Source: Neomoorella stamsii (lineage in GTDB: Bacteria; Bacillota; DSM-521; Neomoorellales; Neomoorellaceae). Taken from it: a stretch of 64,000 bases of DNA. This document shows, one piece after another, positions 14,755 through 22,193 of the stretch. The translations under genes were made by a program, and so were the position numbers. The notes beneath the pieces were generated by a model, which ran no database searches, was not told where the DNA came from, and worked only from the letters and a program-made list of their open reading frames with translations. The stretch covers positions 1 through 64,000 of the forward strand of contig NZ_PVXL01000021.1 of assembly GCF_002995805.1 (NCBI RefSeq), read 5' to 3'. Every line of letters starts with the position of its first letter. Positions within the stretch are counted from its first letter, which is position 1.

Positions 14755-15678
14755 TTGCAAAAAACCCTAATAATCGATAGCACTACATTAAAGCTTGGGT
14801 TTACAGCAGCACCAAATGCCGTTTTATACGATGCCCGTCTTTCCGTGCAAGCACGCTGGTTATACTGCATTCTTCTTTCCTTTGCCTGGCAGGAAAATGA
14901 GTGCTGGCCGGGCCAGGACCGCATAGCCAAAGTTGCGGGCTGGCATGTTAACACCGTAGAAAAATATCTTAAAGAGCTACGTGATTTTGGGCTGATCTCC
15001 TGGAAGCGCCAGGGCCTTAACCGGCCCAATATATATTATATCCATGACCCCGCCAAAGCCTTGAGTTTCAAGGATTCACAAGCTAGTGTGAATCCGGATT
15101 CACAAGCCAGTGTGATTCTTGATTCACACGCCAGTGTGAAAGAAGAAGACTCAGATGAAAAAGATGTTGTTGTTGTAAAGACGGCCCTTGGTCAAAACCC
15201 GGCTGGCGAGGGAGGCCAACAAGAAATTGCTAAATGCGTTAGTACGGGAACTGTTGTAGCTGGAGGTCCCGGAACTGGGGAGCCGGAGGTTTCCCCCGTA
15301 AATGCCGAAGGAACCGAGAAGAAGCCAGAAATTCCCGTCGGCTGCCAAGCTCGGCCGGAAAACTCGGCGGTCACGGAAGCGGATGCCAAAGTCAAAATAC
15401 AAGAGTTATTTATAAAAACCGCAGGGTACCCATTACCTGAAGCCGCACTTAACGAACTTGCAAGTTACCCGCCGGGATACGTGGAGCAGAAAATCAAGAT
15501 GCTTGAGAGCGGCAAAGAAAAAGCCAATACGGTGGGATGGCTGCTGGAGGCCTGCCGGGAGGACTACCGGCACCTGCCGGGGCCGAAGTCGTCCAGGAAG
15601 GGAAAAGGGAAGTTGCCTAGACCGCCGGGATCCGGCAAAGAGCATGACAAGTACCGGGAATTATACAGATTAGTCTAA
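14755..15678 (+). CDS. Replication initiator-like protein with N-terminal winged helix
   Basis: A 307-residue protein starting at TTG 14755 behind AGGAGGCGG. The N-terminal ~110 residues form a helix-turn-helix domain of the HTH_36/RepA_N/DnaD type (ARWLYCILLSFAWQENECWPGQ, then VAGWHVNTVEKYLKELRDFGLI). A low-complexity middle follows, beginning with three octapeptides DSQASVxx encoded by 24-bp iterons. The C-terminal ~90 residues contain NTVGWLLEACREDY, a motif common at the end of phage and plasmid replication proteins that contact the helicase loader. Together these suggest initiation of element replication, with the origin inside its own gene. Confidence 0.65.
   Translation: MQKTLIIDSTTLKLGFTAAPNAVLYDARLSVQARWLYCILLSFAWQENECWPGQDRIAKVAGWHVNTVEKYLKELRDFGLISWKRQGLNRPNIYYIHDPAKALSFKDSQASVNPDSQASVILDSHASVKEEDSDEKDVVVVKTALGQNPAGEGGQQEIAKCVSTGTVVAGGPGTGEPEVSPVNAEGTEKKPEIPVGCQARPENSAVTEADAKVKIQELFIKTAGYPLPEAALNELASYPPGYVEQKIKMLESGKEKANTVGWLLEACREDYRHLPGPKSSRKGKGKLPRPPGSGKEHDKYRELYRLV
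15073..15140 (+). repeat. Three palindromic 24-bp iterons inside the replication gene
   Basis: Copies begin at 15073, 15097 and 15121, exactly 24 bases apart. Each has the core TTCACA-N6-TGTGAA (the second ends TGTGAT). The first is a perfect 18-bp palindrome. In-gene iteron arrays mark the replication origin of RepA_N-type plasmids, so this is a candidate origin. Confidence 0.65.
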
Positions 15679-15702
15679 TTTATGGCGGGAGGTGTAAGGA
15701 GG

Positions 15703-16720
15703 ATGAATACCCATCACAAGTTCTACCTTGGTGATGCCCTGGAGGTCCTTAAATGGCTGCCGGCAGAAAGCGTCAACTGTTGCGTTACTTCCCCGCCCTA
15801 CTGGGGCCTGCGCGATTATGGGATTGAGGGCCAGGTGGGAGGGGAAGATACCCCGGAAAAATATATTGTCAGGCTGGTAGGTATTTTTTCCGAGGTCAGG
15901 CGGGTGCTCCGGCCCGACGGGACTCTCTGGTTAAACCTGGGCGACTGTTACGCCAGCCCGCAGTAAAGAGGGAAAGTGGGATGAAAAGAGGCGCCAGAAG
16001 GGGACCGGGCGCCGTCTCTATCATATGCAGGCGAACAGGGGCAGGGTTCCGGGTCTGAAAAACAAAGACCTGGTGGGTATTCCCTGGGCGGTGGCCTTTG
16101 CCCTCCGCAATGCCGGGTGGTATCTCCGCAGCGATATTATCTGGTACAAGCCCAACGCAATGCCTGAAAGCGTGGTTGACAGGCCTACCAAGGCCCACGA
16201 ATACCTCTTCCTCCTGAGCAAATCCGAAAGGTATTACTACGACTACGAGGCTATCCAGGAAGATGCCGTCAGCGGGGATTCCAACAGCCCGCGGGGTTCG
16301 GCAGCGGTGATAGGCATTCCCCACAACGGCCGCAGGAAACAAGTTGAAACTGGTAACCGGCGTTATACCGGCTTCAATGCCCGGTATCAACCCAGGGAAA
16401 AGCGCAATAAACGCTCAGTGTGGATTGTACCAACCAAACCTTTTCCGGAAGCCCACTTTGCTGTTTATCCTCTCGACCTGATCAAACCGTGTATCTTAGC
16501 AGGTTGCCCCCCTGGAGGCACGATCCTGGATCCCTTTGGCGGGTCCGGGACCACATCCCTGGCGGCAAAGCAGTTGGGGAGAAACAGCATTTATATTGAC
16601 CTGAACCCTGCCTATCTGGAAATGGCGGTCAAGAGGATGCAGTTTGAGGTGCAGGAGTTGTTTTCCACCCACACTTACGAGGTGATATGGGGAAAAAGGC
16701 TAGAAACAGTTGCTACTTGA
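15703..16720 (+). pseudogene. DNA methyltransferase (N4-cytosine/N6-adenine, beta-type), frameshifted
   Basis: The first part (15703-15966) has the catalytic motif IV TSPPYWGLRDYG and ends at TAA. The second part (from about 15968, in another frame) continues the same protein through KWDEKRRQKGTGRR to the SAM-binding motif I DPFGGSGTTSLAAKQLG (about residue 278) and motif X. Removing one C from the CCC at 15957-15959 would restore a single ~339-residue protein. TSPPY with C-terminal FGGSGTT is the beta order of N4C/N6A methylases. No cognate endonuclease is adjacent, so it would be an orphan methylase protecting the element. The lesion is real decay or a sequencing error in a homopolymer. Confidence 0.8.
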
Positions 16721-16745
16721 TCAAAGCACATGGAGGTGGCGGGAC

Positions 16746-16913
16746 ATGGACACAAAAACTGGACCCGGGGGTACTGCAAAGGCTTTACAAGCACCGGCGG
16801 CCAAAGTATGCGCTGCCTGCCGGCATTACTGGGGCAAAAAACGCGGACATTGCGAGATTGCATCCAGAAAAGTTAACCCTTACGGGGCAGCCTGCCGGTA
16901 TTTTAAAGCGTAA
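16746..16913 (+). CDS. Small four-cysteine protein, putative zinc-binding
   Basis: A 55-residue protein behind ATGGAGGTGG. It carries CAACRHYW, then CEIA and CRYF. Two Cys-x2-Cys or single Cys groups spaced by about 9 and 13 residues suggest a treble-clef or ribbon zinc site. It lies between the methylase and element copy 3. Family and role are unknown; small zinc proteins in this position may bind DNA. Confidence 0.6.
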   Translation: MDTKTGPGGTAKALQAPAAKVCAACRHYWGKKRGHCEIASRKVNPYGAACRYFKA

Positions 16914-16930
16914 GGGGATAAGGGAAGATA

Positions 16931-17238
16931 GGGGGCCGCCGCAACGTTGGACGCCCTTACGGACTAACGTAGCGGCGGCCTTATCATAAAGGCAACAGCG
17001 GTGGGCAGCAGGAGCGCTAAAGCGCACCTGCTGCCTTGATTTTAAGCCTTCAGGCCTTCCGGCCGGCCCCGGATTATACCGCCGCCCTGGCCGGTCCGGC
17101 AAGGGTACGGCCTGCGGCATAAACGGCCTCCGCCCCGCCCTCCGGGCGGGTCCCCTCCATTTATTCCTCGGCCCGGCCCTGCGGGCCGCCCTTGCCTCCC
17201 GGCCGGGCGGCAAATTTTGCTGTTAAGGCCGGAAGGCC
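16931..17238 (+). repeat. Dispersed GC-rich structured element, copy 3
   Basis: The cleanest copy. Stems: GGCCGCCGC with GCGGCGGCC (16934 and 16972); GGCAGCAGGAGCGC with GCGCACCTGCTGCC (17004-17036); GCCGCCC near 17082 with GGGCGGC near 17209; and the outer GGCCTTCCGGCC (17053) with GGCCGGAAGGCC (17227). Conserved unpaired blocks are GGATTATACC and AACGTAGC. It sits directly upstream of the ardC gene, whose ribosome site begins 26 bases after the element ends. Confidence 0.85.
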
Positions 17239-17278
17239 AAGGGCCGAAAGGCCCCAAAAAGGTAAGGAGGCGTTACGG

Positions 17279-18118
17279 ATGGCTGTAAAGCTGGAGGAAA
17301 GCCGGGTTAAGCAGGCAGTGGACAGTTTGCTGGAGATGTTTGCCAGCGGCAATTTACCCCAGGCAGTAGCGCGGACCTTTATCAACGCCCGGGCAGGCTA
17401 CGGTAAACCGAGCGATAAGTGGAGCCTGGGCAACCGGCTGCTGATGCTCATTGCCGGGACGGAAGACGCCAGGGGCTACCAGCAGTGGCGGGAAGCCGGC
17501 CGGCAGGTGAAGAAAGGAGCCAGGGCCTTTTACATCCTGGCGCCGCTGACCAGGAAGGTTACTCAGAAAGTGATTGATCCGGAAACCGGGGAAAAAAAAC
17601 AGGAGGAAAAAATTATCGTAACCGGGTTCCGGGGAGTGCCGGTCTTCCGGTACGAGGATACGGAAGGGGAACCACTACCAGAAGTTGATTATTCCCCGCC
17701 GGAGCTCCCGCCGCTTTATGAAGTGGCCAGGCGGTTCGGGGTGGAAGTGAAATACCTGCCTTTTGCCGGCCAGGCCGCCGGTGCTTTCCGGCCGGGGCAG
17801 AAGCAGGTAATCCTTTACTCCCATGACGTGGACGTGTTTTTCCACGAACTGGCCCATGCGGTCCATAATACCATCCGGCCTCTAAAGGGCGGCCAGCATC
17901 GGGACCAGGAGATAGTGGCGGAAACGGTGGCCTGCGTTTTATGCGAGCTATACGGGGCGAAAGGATATCTCTGGCACGGGTGGGAGTACATCAAGCATTA
18001 CGCCGGCCGGGACCCGAAGACGGCCCTGAAGGCAATCATGGCAGTCTTAAGCGAAGTGGAAGAAGTGCTGGAGCGCATATTCAACGCGGCGGGCATGGCG
18101 GCGGATAAGGTGGCATAA
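17279..18118 (+). CDS. ArdC-like antirestriction protein with zincin domain
   Basis: A 279-residue protein, ATG 17279 behind AAGGAGG. The N-terminal half (about 1-125; SGNLPQAVARTFINARAGYGKPSDKWSLGNRLLM, then GYQQWREAGRQVKKGARAFYIL) matches the ArdC N-terminal ssDNA-binding domain. The C-terminal half has the metallopeptidase motif FHELAHAVH (HExxH, about residue 190) and a downstream glutamate (EIVAETVAC). ArdC proteins protect incoming conjugative DNA against restriction. Together with the methylase next to it, this supports a transferring element. Confidence 0.85.
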   Translation: MAVKLEESRVKQAVDSLLEMFASGNLPQAVARTFINARAGYGKPSDKWSLGNRLLMLIAGTEDARGYQQWREAGRQVKKGARAFYILAPLTRKVTQKVIDPETGEKKQEEKIIVTGFRGVPVFRYEDTEGEPLPEVDYSPPELPPLYEVARRFGVEVKYLPFAGQAAGAFRPGQKQVILYSHDVDVFFHELAHAVHNTIRPLKGGQHRDQEIVAETVACVLCELYGAKGYLWHGWEYIKHYAGRDPKTALKAIMAVLSEVEEVLERIFNAAGMAADKVA

Positions 18119-18140
18119 AAAATAGCAGGCCGGACCAAAC

Positions 18141-18184
18141 CCTTGCCTCCCGGGCAAACAGCCTACCGCCCGGGAGGCAGGGAC
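18141..18184. other. Long perfect hairpin between ardC and the next gene
   Basis: CTTGCCTCCCGGGC pairs with GCCCGGGAGGCAGG around an 11-base loop. It is followed by ACTAAAAAGGAGG rather than a T-run, so it is more likely an RNA-processing or stability hairpin than a terminator. Confidence 0.5.
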
Positions 18185-18203
18185 TAAAAAGGAGGTAGCA
18201 ACA

Positions 18204-18410
18204 ATGCCACAGTACGAAGTCAAGGCGCCGAGCGGGAGAAAACTGGTTGTGGAAGCCAGGGATTCCAGCCAGGCAAAGCGCCTGGCCTGCAAGAAGTGGG
18301 GCATCAAGCCGTCAGACTACTGGTGCGGTGTTACATCCCTTAAAGCCAGAAAGGTTGACAAAACAAAGGAGGAGAGGAGAAATGGGCGCGGCCAGGGTGC
18401 TGGAGTATGA
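18204..18410 (+). CDS. Small basic hypothetical protein
   Basis: A 68-residue basic protein, ATG 18204 behind AAAAGGAGGTAGC. It begins with a beta-hairpin-like stretch (YEVKAPSGRKLVVEARDSSQAKRLACKKWG) resembling short modules in phage and ICE operons. The last ~20 residues are very basic. Its end overlaps the toprim gene start by 29 bases. No family is recognised; DNA or RNA binding is possible. Confidence 0.6.
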   Translation: MPQYEVKAPSGRKLVVEARDSSQAKRLACKKWGIKPSDYWCGVTSLKARKVDKTKEERRNGRGQGAGV

Positions 18411-19389
18411 GGGTTTTAGAAAAGCATCGCGGCGCGAGCCCTGCCCAATATGCGGGCATCCTGACTGGTGCGGGTTTAACAGCTACCTTTGTAGCTGCAT
18501 GAGGGTAAGCGAGGGAGCCTTTAAACATATCATCCTCAGCAACGGCCAGGTGGCCCACCTGCACCGGCTGGAGACGGGAATGGTCGCTCCCGGCAAGCAA
18601 TGGGAAGAATTTATAATCCCGGAAGTAGAGCCAGCGCCGGTAGAAGTGCGCGACAGGGTTTACCGCCATTTTTTAAGGCTCTTGGAACTGTATCCCCGGC
18701 ACAAAGAGGAGTTATTACGACGCGGTTTAAGGGAGGAGGAAATCAAGAGGAATGGGTATAAATCCATACCTGATCATGTAAATCCCTGGATATTATGCAA
18801 GAAGTTAATCCGCAGCGGTCTGGACTTAGCCGGCATCCCCGGGTTTTACCGGGCCAAGAGCAACGGCGGGAGTTACTGGACGTTCAATTCCTCCCCAGGT
18901 TACTTTATCCCAATCCGGGATGCCCAAGGCCGGATCCAGGCCCTCCAGCGGCGGATGGACGACATTAGAAACGGGAAATATATGCTGTTTAGCGGCCATA
19001 GTGACCAGGGCGGCTGCTCCTGCGGCACTCCCGCCCATGTAGCCAGGCCGCTAGAAGTAAAGGACGGCCGGGTATGGATTACCGAGGGGCAGTTGAAGGC
19101 GGATATTGCCGCGGCCTACCTCGGCGCGGTGGTCATAGGCGCCCAGGGTGCCACCTCCTGGAAACCGGTTGTCCCGGAGGTACTGGAGTTAGGGGCGACA
19201 GAGGTAGTGATAGCCTACGACAGGGACCAAGAAACCAACAAAGAAGTTGCCAGGGGTAAAAGAATGCTGGTGGCAGAATTAAAGAAACTGGGCATAACGG
19301 TCCGGGAAGCGATATGGAGAGCCAGGTCGAAAGAAGAAAAAGGGATAGACGACGCCCTGGTGGCAGGGCTGGAGATAAGAATTGTTTGA
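18382..19389 (+). CDS. Toprim-domain protein with N-terminal zinc ribbon (primase-like, DUF3854 type)
   Basis: A 335-residue protein; ATG 18382 follows GGAGGAGAGGAGAA. The N-terminal zinc motif is CPICGHPDWCGF...CSC (about 12-34). The toprim core near the C-terminus has ITEGQLKADIAAAYLGAVVIG (E and following D) and VVIAYDRDQETNK (DRD). This is the layout of DUF3854 primase-like proteins on mobile elements, which may synthesise primers for the transferred strand. A degraded copy of its last ~20 codons lies at 21732-21794, so part of this gene was once duplicated. Confidence 0.8.
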   Translation: MGAARVLEYEGFRKASRREPCPICGHPDWCGFNSYLCSCMRVSEGAFKHIILSNGQVAHLHRLETGMVAPGKQWEEFIIPEVEPAPVEVRDRVYRHFLRLLELYPRHKEELLRRGLREEEIKRNGYKSIPDHVNPWILCKKLIRSGLDLAGIPGFYRAKSNGGSYWTFNSSPGYFIPIRDAQGRIQALQRRMDDIRNGKYMLFSGHSDQGGCSCGTPAHVARPLEVKDGRVWITEGQLKADIAAAYLGAVVIGAQGATSWKPVVPEVLELGATEVVIAYDRDQETNKEVARGKRMLVAELKKLGITVREAIWRARSKEEKGIDDALVAGLEIRIV

Positions 19390-19465
19390 TTGATTTTGGC
19401 GATAACATATGGTACCATGTTTTTGGAGTGGAAAAAGCTGTATATAAACCTGGACAGGTGGTTTT

Positions 19466-19856
19466 ATGAAAAAGCAAGCCGAAGCATGGTTAAAAATTGC
19501 CGCAGAGGATTTAGATACCGCAAAATATAACTTTGAGGGGAAACGATATTTATGGGGCAATATTCCTATGTCAACAAGCCCTTGAGAAAGCATTTAAAGC
19601 GGTATATTATGAGCGGTATGAGAAAGTGCCGCCGCGCAAACATGACCTGGTAGCTCTTGCGAAAGCTGCTGGCCTTCTTGAGGAATGCGATAACGACATG
19701 ATCGATTATTTACGACGATTAACGGTATATTATATCGAAGCTCGTTACCCCGAAGAAAAGGCCGAATTAAGCGCCAAATGCACAGAAGAACATACCCGAG
19801 ACATTATTAAACAGGCAGAGGAAGTGTTCCAATGGCTGGCAAGCAAGTTGAATTGA
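19466..19856 (+). pseudogene. HEPN-domain toxin gene with one-base frameshift
   Basis: The frame starting at ATG 19466 reads MKKQAEAWLKIAAEDLDTAKYNF, typical of the HEPN N-terminus. It shifts at the TTT of 19549-19551, where the second frame continues YGAIFLCQQALEKAFKAVYYER and the RKHDL motif, ending at 19856. Deleting one T restores a 129-residue HEPN protein. The partner MNT gene overlaps its end. The upstream frame start and the RKHD segment confirm the family. Either the toxin is dead while the antitoxin is kept, or the base is a sequencing error. Confidence 0.75.
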
Positions 19857-20152
19857 CGGTAAAAGAGTATGTAAAATTACTCAGGAAAAGCAAGATTAAC
19901 GTCGCTACTGCCATCCTTTTTGGCTCTTATGCCGAGGGCCGCGCCGGCGAAGATAGCGATATCGATGTGGCCATTATTAGCCCTGACTTGGGGAAAGACA
20001 GGATAGAGGAAACCATTATGCTAAAGAAGCTCGCGGAACAAATTGATTACGACCTATCTCCCCGCCCGTATTCCCTTGAACAATACCGTAATGCCAGGCG
20101 GGGGGAATTCCTGCATGATGAAATCATAAGCAAAGGAAAAGTAATATTGTAA
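19832..20152 (+). CDS. MNT-type nucleotidyltransferase (antitoxin)
   Basis: A 106-residue protein with the signature ILFGSYAEGRAGEDSDIDVAII (GS motif and DID aspartates) and a later aspartate in QIDYDLSPRPYS. It is the partner of the frameshifted HEPN gene, with a 25-base overlap. Gene order (HEPN first) is the reverse of the pair at 13607-14333, so the two modules are not a simple duplication. Confidence 0.85.
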   Translation: MAGKQVELTVKEYVKLLRKSKINVATAILFGSYAEGRAGEDSDIDVAIISPDLGKDRIEETIMLKKLAEQIDYDLSPRPYSLEQYRNARRGEFLHDEIISKGKVIL

Positions 20153-20384
20153 TGCACATGGTAGTGAAACCTGCTGTGTTTTTATCTGGGTGTCTGGATG
20201 GAACTCATTAAGGGGGAAGTATATCGGTTTTTGCAAACAGGAGTAGTAACCCCCTCTATACCAGGCTATGTCTTTAAACCAGAACGTAAGACGAATTGCG
20301 CTTAAGAAGCTATAGCTGAGGTGGAATTACTTTTTTAAAGGTCATATACGTACTCCGTTACACTAAATTAGTTGGGAGAGGAGA
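20153..20384. other. Intergenic stretch
   Basis: About 230 AT-richer bases between the MNT gene and the 281-residue protein. No gene or clear terminator is seen. It marks the shift from GC-rich element DNA to the AT-rich island. Confidence 0.5.
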
Positions 20385-21230
20385 ATGAGTATGGCCAATT
20401 TATTTTTAAAGATCAATTTAAAAACAGTTAATTTTGAAGGTCAAAGTCTTGAAAGCTCCATTAGACTTCTAAAGTATTATGCAAAATATTCGGATAAGTT
20501 AAATGCAACATGGATTGATGACCTTCACACTCGTATTTTACTAACAAAGGGAGGTTGGATGCGTTTTCAATCTCAGTATTTTAATCAAAACTATTATGTT
20601 ACTGCAGACTTAATATATCATAATCACAACCTATCTTGTAAGGATTATCTATTAATAGATCGGGTTTTTGAAGAGTGCGAAAAGTTCTTTTCCGAGAGAA
20701 ACATGACTTCTATTAAGACTGATTATAATAATTGGGATGAACTATGGAGGATTCTTGGTAAAAACGGCGCTATATTAAGTATTAAAGAACTAGGTGGTGG
20801 AGGAATCTTAAACAATAAGGAAATTGAGAGGATTTTAGTACAAAACAAAGTGGATTTTGAAATTATTTGTACAACAAAACAACAGTTTGATTGTGGTGCT
20901 AGCGGTGTTTCCGAAAGTCTAATATATTTTCTAGGAGGAGCTGTTCTATCAGGAGCAACATATGATTTTATAAAAAATCTCCTTTTTACAAAGTTACCAG
21001 TTCCACTCGATAGTATTAAGGTAACACTCATTGATAATTTAAGGTTTAGCAAGTTAAGATCAACTGTAGCTGATAGAATAAAAGAGGAAGAAAAGGATCT
21101 CGTATTGGAAGAGATATATAATGATGACGATAAGGTTTTTATAGCATTTCGAACACCCAATAAAAGGATTTTATTGGTTTGCGATCAAAATTATGTGATA
21201 AAATATTTAACAACCGAGGATATTGTTTAA
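20385..21230 (+). CDS. Unknown 281-residue protein, AT-rich gene
   Basis: I do not recognise this protein. The first ~130 residues are a mixed alpha/beta domain with many aromatic residues and Lys/Asn. The middle holds a glycine-rich, mildly hydrophobic stretch (SESLIYFLGGAVLSGATYDFI, about 185-205), possibly a membrane helix. The last ~60 residues are helical and acidic. The base composition is far more AT-rich than its neighbours, and codon use (AAT, TTA, AGA) differs, so it was acquired separately. Its position next to a methylase-helicase-Vsr set makes a defence role possible but unproved. ATG 20385 has GGGAGAGG upstream. Confidence 0.6.
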   Translation: MSMANLFLKINLKTVNFEGQSLESSIRLLKYYAKYSDKLNATWIDDLHTRILLTKGGWMRFQSQYFNQNYYVTADLIYHNHNLSCKDYLLIDRVFEECEKFFSERNMTSIKTDYNNWDELWRILGKNGAILSIKELGGGGILNNKEIERILVQNKVDFEIICTTKQQFDCGASGVSESLIYFLGGAVLSGATYDFIKNLLFTKLPVPLDSIKVTLIDNLRFSKLRSTVADRIKEEEKDLVLEEIYNDDDKVFIAFRTPNKRILLVCDQNYVIKYLTTEDIV

Positions 21231-21493
21231 GCTTTTTGACAACTATACTTAGTCGTTATTTCTTGATATAATTACCATAACGCAAGGAATGTTACGTATC
21301 ATTATTCGAAAAACATAGGACAGTTGATTACGCCTAGACATAAATCAATAGACATAAATCAAGACAGGATGCTACTTTTTAGTTGACAAAAGCACCTTTA
21401 TCCAATAGTACTGATGACCCATCCGGAGCGACAGGCTTCTTCCTATTCTGCTCGATAGATGTAAATATGAAATAATCTGCCCAGAGACTAATT

Positions 21494-21519
21494 AAGCCGG
21501 ATACTGAACCGGCTTTTTT
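21494..21519 (+). terminator. Hairpin terminator in the AT-rich region
   Basis: AAGCCGG, an eight-base loop, CCGGCTT and TTTTC. Because it is near-symmetrical it could act on either strand. Confidence 0.6.
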
Positions 21520-21613
21520 CTTTTGCACGTATTTTGGTAAGACAGTACCGTACCCCAGCAATAACCTGTATTTCTGTTACCCAAGCTTGAGCCGTTCAAT
21601 TTGACTAGGAACT

Positions 21614-21725
21614 AAAGGTTGGCCTGTCAGCGCAGGCCTTTCTGATTCCAGGAGCCAGGCAAACTTTACGGAAGGAGTGCCACGCTACGGCTAATGCCGG
21701 CGCGCTCCTTTTTGAAGGCAGGTTA
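21614..21725 (+). repeat. Structured repeat copy A, left side of defence-like island
   Basis: About 110 bases matched by copy B at 28425-28535. Shared blocks: a short hairpin (here GGCCTG/CAGGCC), CTGATTCC, GGAGCC, GGC, AACT, TACGGAAGGAG, a second hairpin closing with GCGCTCCTTT, and GAAGGCAGGTTAAG. Both copies have the same orientation and flank the Dcm/helicase/Vsr genes. Confidence 0.75.
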
Positions 21726-21731
21726 AGGTTA

Positions 21732-21794
21732 AAAGATAAAAAAGGAATAGATGATGCTCTGGTATAAGGATTAGAGATAATGGCAACCCATTGA
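21732..21794 (+). pseudogene. Remnant of a toprim gene 3' end
   Basis: Twenty-one codons reading KDKKGIDDALV, stop, GLEIMATH, stop. This matches the C-terminus of the intact toprim protein (KEEKGIDDALVAGLEIRIV at 19335-19389). The remnant shows that the right flank of an ancestral toprim gene was copied or left behind when the island formed. Confidence 0.75.
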
Positions 21795-22193
21795 TTTCGA
21801 TTGCTTCATGTAGTAATATGTCTTTAAAATATGGAAAAAGGTGTATGTGCCCATAAACGCAAGAACAGTTGAGATAGGCCGAATACGACCTGGGACTGCC
21901 ATGGCTATGTAGGAATTGGTCCTATATTGTGTTTTACCTACCACCTGGCCGGGAAAAAAGGATTTGAAGCTACCTGAGCATACATCAACTATTAAAATTA
22001 AACCCGTAGCTTTCCATAACCAATAGCGTTGTTATTTTCCTTTCAACTTTTTTATCACATCCCTAATATCAAGTAAAATAAAAATACAAAAAGAAAAAAT
22101 CCCAAGATTGAAGGAAGAAATAGGGTTTAACAATATAAGATACGTAATACGTGTTACGGTAACCTCTATAATAAAGGTGGTGATATTAAACCA

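Larger units (their letters stand above)
21231..22193. other. AT-rich region without genes, holding a repeat, a terminator and a gene remnant
   Basis: No protein gene is convincing. Contents: a terminator with AAGCCGG/CCGGCTT and a T-run (21494-21519), repeat copy A (21614-21725), the remnant of a toprim gene (21732-21794), and 350 bases of AT-rich sequence up to the Dcm gene. A TATAAT-like box at about 22169 may be the Dcm promoter. Confidence 0.55.

Noticed and set aside
15073-15140. CRISPR array
   Set aside because: Repeats are only 24 bases without spacers, and lie inside a coding frame. No cas genes are present in the window.
21379-21561. Short reverse-strand frame in the AT-rich region
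   Set aside because: It overlaps the terminator hairpin and has no ribosome site.
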